Assembly: GCA_013397845.1 (NCBI GenBank) | Contig: VZTG01007782.1 | Coordinates: 1,213,311-1,277,310 of the forward strand | Length of the DNA stretch: 64,000 nt | Source: Melanocharis versteri | Taxonomy: Eukaryota; Chordata; Aves; Passeriformes; Melanocharitidae | Direction of reading: 5' to 3' | Shown here: in pieces, positions 60,601 to 64,000 of the stretch | How positions within the stretch are numbered: the first letter of the stretch is position 1 | Layout: every line of letters begins with the position of its first letter | Position numbers and translations under genes: made by a program | The notes under the pieces: generated by a model | The model's database searches: none | What the model was told of the DNA's origin: nothing | Seen by the model: only the letters and a program-made list of their open reading frames with translations

Positions 60601-63600
60601 GGTGCTCATGGTCTGTTCTGAGTCATTAAAATCAGTGGAATTGCTGGGATTTATTTCAACAGGAGCAGGCCAGCACATTCATAGCGGAAGGATGGCTTTA
60701 TGCAAAGGGGACCCATAGGCCTGTTCTCTATTTTTAGTCCTGACACAGAGCCTCATTGCAATCCTGATTTAAGTCACCTAATCTGTGGTGCAGCAATATT
60801 AATCTTGTGCTTTATAAGCTCACCTGGCTCCTCCACAAATTGCTGTAAGCGCTTTTAGAAGACTTAACATGTTTCTGGCTTTCAGTGATCCCACTCAAAT
60901 CCATGGGCCAGGAACAAAACACATCACAAAAGCTCAAAATCCGAGGAAACAAGGATAGTGCAGGAAGAAACACCAACTGCAAATGCTTGCCAAGAGAGGC
61001 ACACAATTTTCCTTCTTTGGGACCTGCTTGCCTCTAAACTTTGCCACCTTCCCCCCAGGACGCATCCTTTCCCGTGAAGTTCCTGCTGGCCCTAGCCAGG
61101 CACAGCACTCACCAAGTCTGATCTCTTCCCCAGTGAACCTTTGCAGGGCAAGGCACCAGCACAGCCCCTGAAGCATCCTCTGAGAAGAAGCATTTTGTGT
61201 GCATGAGAGCTGAAAGGTCCAGCCTTAGACCAGCTTCACTGCCTGGAAATTTAGTATGGATATCAACAAGAAGAACACATAATTATGAAGTTCTCATTCA
61301 AAAAGCTTCTGAAAAGTCCTTGTTAAAAGCCTTATCACCTACCCATTTGGATTTTCTAATTTTTCTTATTTTTTTTTTAATACCCCTTGATTTTACTGCA
61401 TTTATTTGCTGTCCCTCTTGCATACAAGGTCCTGATCATTTAACTCTCTAACTCATACGTGACTCAATCCACCTCTAATCATAGTATTTCCATAAAAGTC
61501 AGTGCTGAAAAATGATCCTGCTCTTAGTTCTCCCTGGTATGATAAACTGTGGAGTTGCACTGGCATGACCCTTGGTCTGGATTTTCTTTATAGACTTAAC
61601 ATGAATCTGCTCCTTCCAGGACACTCCAGATTCTCCCATATGCCAGTACTCTCCTAACTTCCAGATCTGTATTACTGCAATATAACTTTATGAGGAATTT
61701 AAAGCAGTTTGCTGGTTGTTATTCATTGCACAACACACTCTTGGAGTTTACTGGCAGGTTCACAGACACAGGACTCTCCATCCTGCATGCTCTCAGACAC
61801 ATTTCTCTGCTGAATTTGATGAGGCTCATCCAATTTCCTTCAAAAGAGGTGGTTCCTAAATGGTATTTATTTGTTTTTCTGCTTATGGTCAGTTTGAATT
61901 CAAATATTTTCCTAGCAGGGCAGTAGATATAGACTCTATTGGGTTTTGTGTAGTAAAATTAAAAAGAGCTTATTTTAAACTTATAATGGTGGTGGTTGCA
62001 CTAAAGAGAAGTAAATTATTAAATGAAGGTAACCATAAATCTGTCAGAGTAAACCGTAGAAACCATTGCCACAGGGTGGTAAAATGGCTGTGCACTGACT
62101 ATTGTTTTACTATAACAGCTACCATTAAACTGCAGTTTTATCACCACCATTATTGATTTATTTTCCTGAACTTCCAGAATACAGCCCTGTTAAAATCTTA
62201 ATTCAGAGTGTATTTCTTTTTTGTTGGCGCTGAAAGAAGGGTATCAAGACTTTCCCCTTAGGTCAGAGGTAACTGTGTCACTTGCACTGGGCTGCAAAGA
62301 GCCCAACAAAATAATATCTGAGCTTTCACCTGGAGGTGAAGCTGTGGACAGGAATGACCCCCTCATCGACACAGAAAATGAGAGGAATGTGGTGGGTGTT
62401 TTTGCCATGAAGCAGGGACTGGGCTGTGACTCCAAAGGAGCTCAGTCCCCACGAATCACCAGCTGAGGAGCTCAGCCTGGGCACCTGCTGGCCTGGCTGA
62501 CCAGAAACTTGATAATGCCGGCCAAAATCACCCCTATCCATGACACCTGAACTTATCCAAAAAGTGTGAGAATACCCAGTCACCCTGCCAGCAAAGCTTT
62601 GTAACAGACTTGGAACCTTGAGGGGCATTCTTGGAAGTTTTCTAGATTTAATTAGCCAGGCTGGAAATGGACGCTGAGTTCCCAAGGTCAGCTTCTGGAG
62701 AAACTCAGAGCATCAAGAAAAAGGTTACTTTTGGCCTATCACACCTAAGCTTTGCAGAGCTGTATGCCAAGCAATTAAATCAATGCAGAGAAACTGGATA
62801 ATTACCCAACTCTGTCATAAGCCCTTCTTTTATATAAACACTGAGAGGTGTGGGAGGAGTCTTCCTCTATTCATCCATGAGCATATTACAAAAACTCTCA
62901 TTTAAACCACCCTAAATTTTCTATTAACAATGGCAAGGCCAGCAGTGTATCTACACAAACAGAAAAACTAATGAGAAAAAACCCAGCGCAGGGTCATCAG
63001 ATGATAGATCTCGGCTTCTGCTGTAAAAGCAAAAAAAGGTAGCTGGCTAGGTAGGAGAGAAAACTGCTTTGCCTTTGCCACTCTTTCTATTGCAGTGCCC
63101 TTTATATATGCAGGCTGAGAGGAATGCATCATAAAAGGTGACATTTTATAACAGCAGTTTGTAAATTTTACAGAAGCTTACTGCCTGTAAATCACACAGC
63201 TTATACCCTCACTGACTTTATTACTGCAAACCCAACCATGGATAAACTCCATGCCAGTTTACTTTAAATTTATCTTTTTTATTCAGACCTAACTGAGGTC
63301 TTTTAATATTCCTTTTCTTCTAATGATAAAGCCATCCTGATAATCTTATTTTCTTGACAGACATTTTGAAGGACTGTATTGTATCTCGAAAAAGCAATTC
63401 CTGGTCCTGGTAGTTCCTATCTTAGCATGTACTTTTGCTGTCAAAAGATGCGCTTTTCCCCTTTATCTCAATTACATGTATTTATTTGTATTCCAAATCC
63501 TCTCATCACCTAACCCTTTGACTTGCTCCACAGACAGACATCACAGAATGGTTTTTACAGGATCTATGCACAAACCTGTCCTTTATTTGGTAACATCCAC

Positions 63601-64000
63601 GTTTATTTCATAGCAGAGCTACACAATTTACTCTCCCATCTGTGCAGTGGATATTTTCCTGGGTAATCTTCACAGGCATTAATGGAAACCAATGGCACTA
63701 ATTCCTTGTGCATCAGTGAGAGTTTTGTGAATTATCTTGTTTTTCCAAAGAGCTTCATGGAGCAGAGTGCCCCAGCTGATGAGTTTCCCTCTGTTTTCAG
63801 CAGCTCTTATTGTCTGCTTATGGTCTTGCTCACACTTCACTGTCAGCCCTAATAAAAGGCAAGACTAGATTCTGCTCAAACCCCTGTTTCAAGGGTAGAA
63901 AAAACTGCACCGTTTGGAAACCAGTGGAGAAAGGTGTTTCCTCAGAGTGGTTCACAATGCAATTGTTGCAAACTTCAGACCTATTTTCCTTGGCGAGTCG

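Larger units (their letters stand above)
46040..64000. other. Intergenic region 4, no gene recognised
   Basis: About 18 kb with no exon I can support. I searched for leucine-rich-repeat exons and seven-helix exons of a second glycoprotein-hormone receptor, expected further along in this direction, and saw none. Contents: a purine-rich tract (about 47666-47730), a candidate conserved stretch (51780-52120), a degenerate short tandem repeat (57600-57647) and a CCAAGGTCA NR5A-type half-site (59075-59083). Longer open frames at 50573-50995, 54438-54926 and 59179-59760 look non-coding. Confidence 0.65.

Noticed and set aside
46040..64000. LHCGR exons
   Set aside because: No seven-helix exon, cysteine box (YPSHCC) or leucine-rich-repeat exon is visible. 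Short open frames do not match the family.

Overview
The window is vertebrate nuclear DNA, almost certainly from a bird. Two CR1 LINE tails typical of avian genomes are present (2851-3066 and 32991-33189). The only gene I can support is the 3' part of the follicle-stimulating hormone receptor gene, FSHR, on the + strand. The sequence alone does not identify the species. Base composition is moderately AT-rich and coding density is very low, about 1.6 kb of coding sequence in 64 kb.

Layout: positions 1-1632 are the end of an FSHR intron (intron 5 by human numbering). Exons 6 (1633-1710), 7 (5429-5497), 8 (5616-5690) and 9 (10537-10722) encode the distal leucine-rich repeats and the start of the hinge. 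Exon 10 (16562-17789) encodes the rest of the hinge, the whole seven-helix membrane domain and the cytoplasmic tail. The five exons join in one open frame of about 544 residues. Every junction has GT/AG borders and the same phase, and exons 6-9 are 78, 69, 75 and 186 bp. Exons 1-5 lie upstream of the window. After the stop come a possible 3' UTR with polyadenylation signals at 18014 and 18859, and then about 45 kb with no gene I can recognise. In other vertebrates the FSHR paralogue LHCGR lies on this side, but none of its exons is visible here.

The non-coding DNA holds microsatellites (CA, ATGG x16, GA, TTTTG/TTTGG, poly-T), a perfect 21-bp tandem duplication, and two foldback structures (21962-22003 and 45792-46039). 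It also has sites that would suit a gonadal receptor gene: a perfect palindromic estrogen response element at 20717-20729, 2.9 kb past the FSHR stop, and a perfect cAMP response element at 12073-12080 in intron 9. Several stretches look like candidate conserved non-coding elements, which needs alignment to confirm. I found no prokaryotic features, CRISPR arrays, tRNA or rRNA genes. I do not see a clearly novel gene system. The best leads are the steroid and cAMP sites, the CpG-dense patch inside exon 10, the foldbacks, a codon-like antisense stretch in intron 8, and a transposase-like motif in intron 9.
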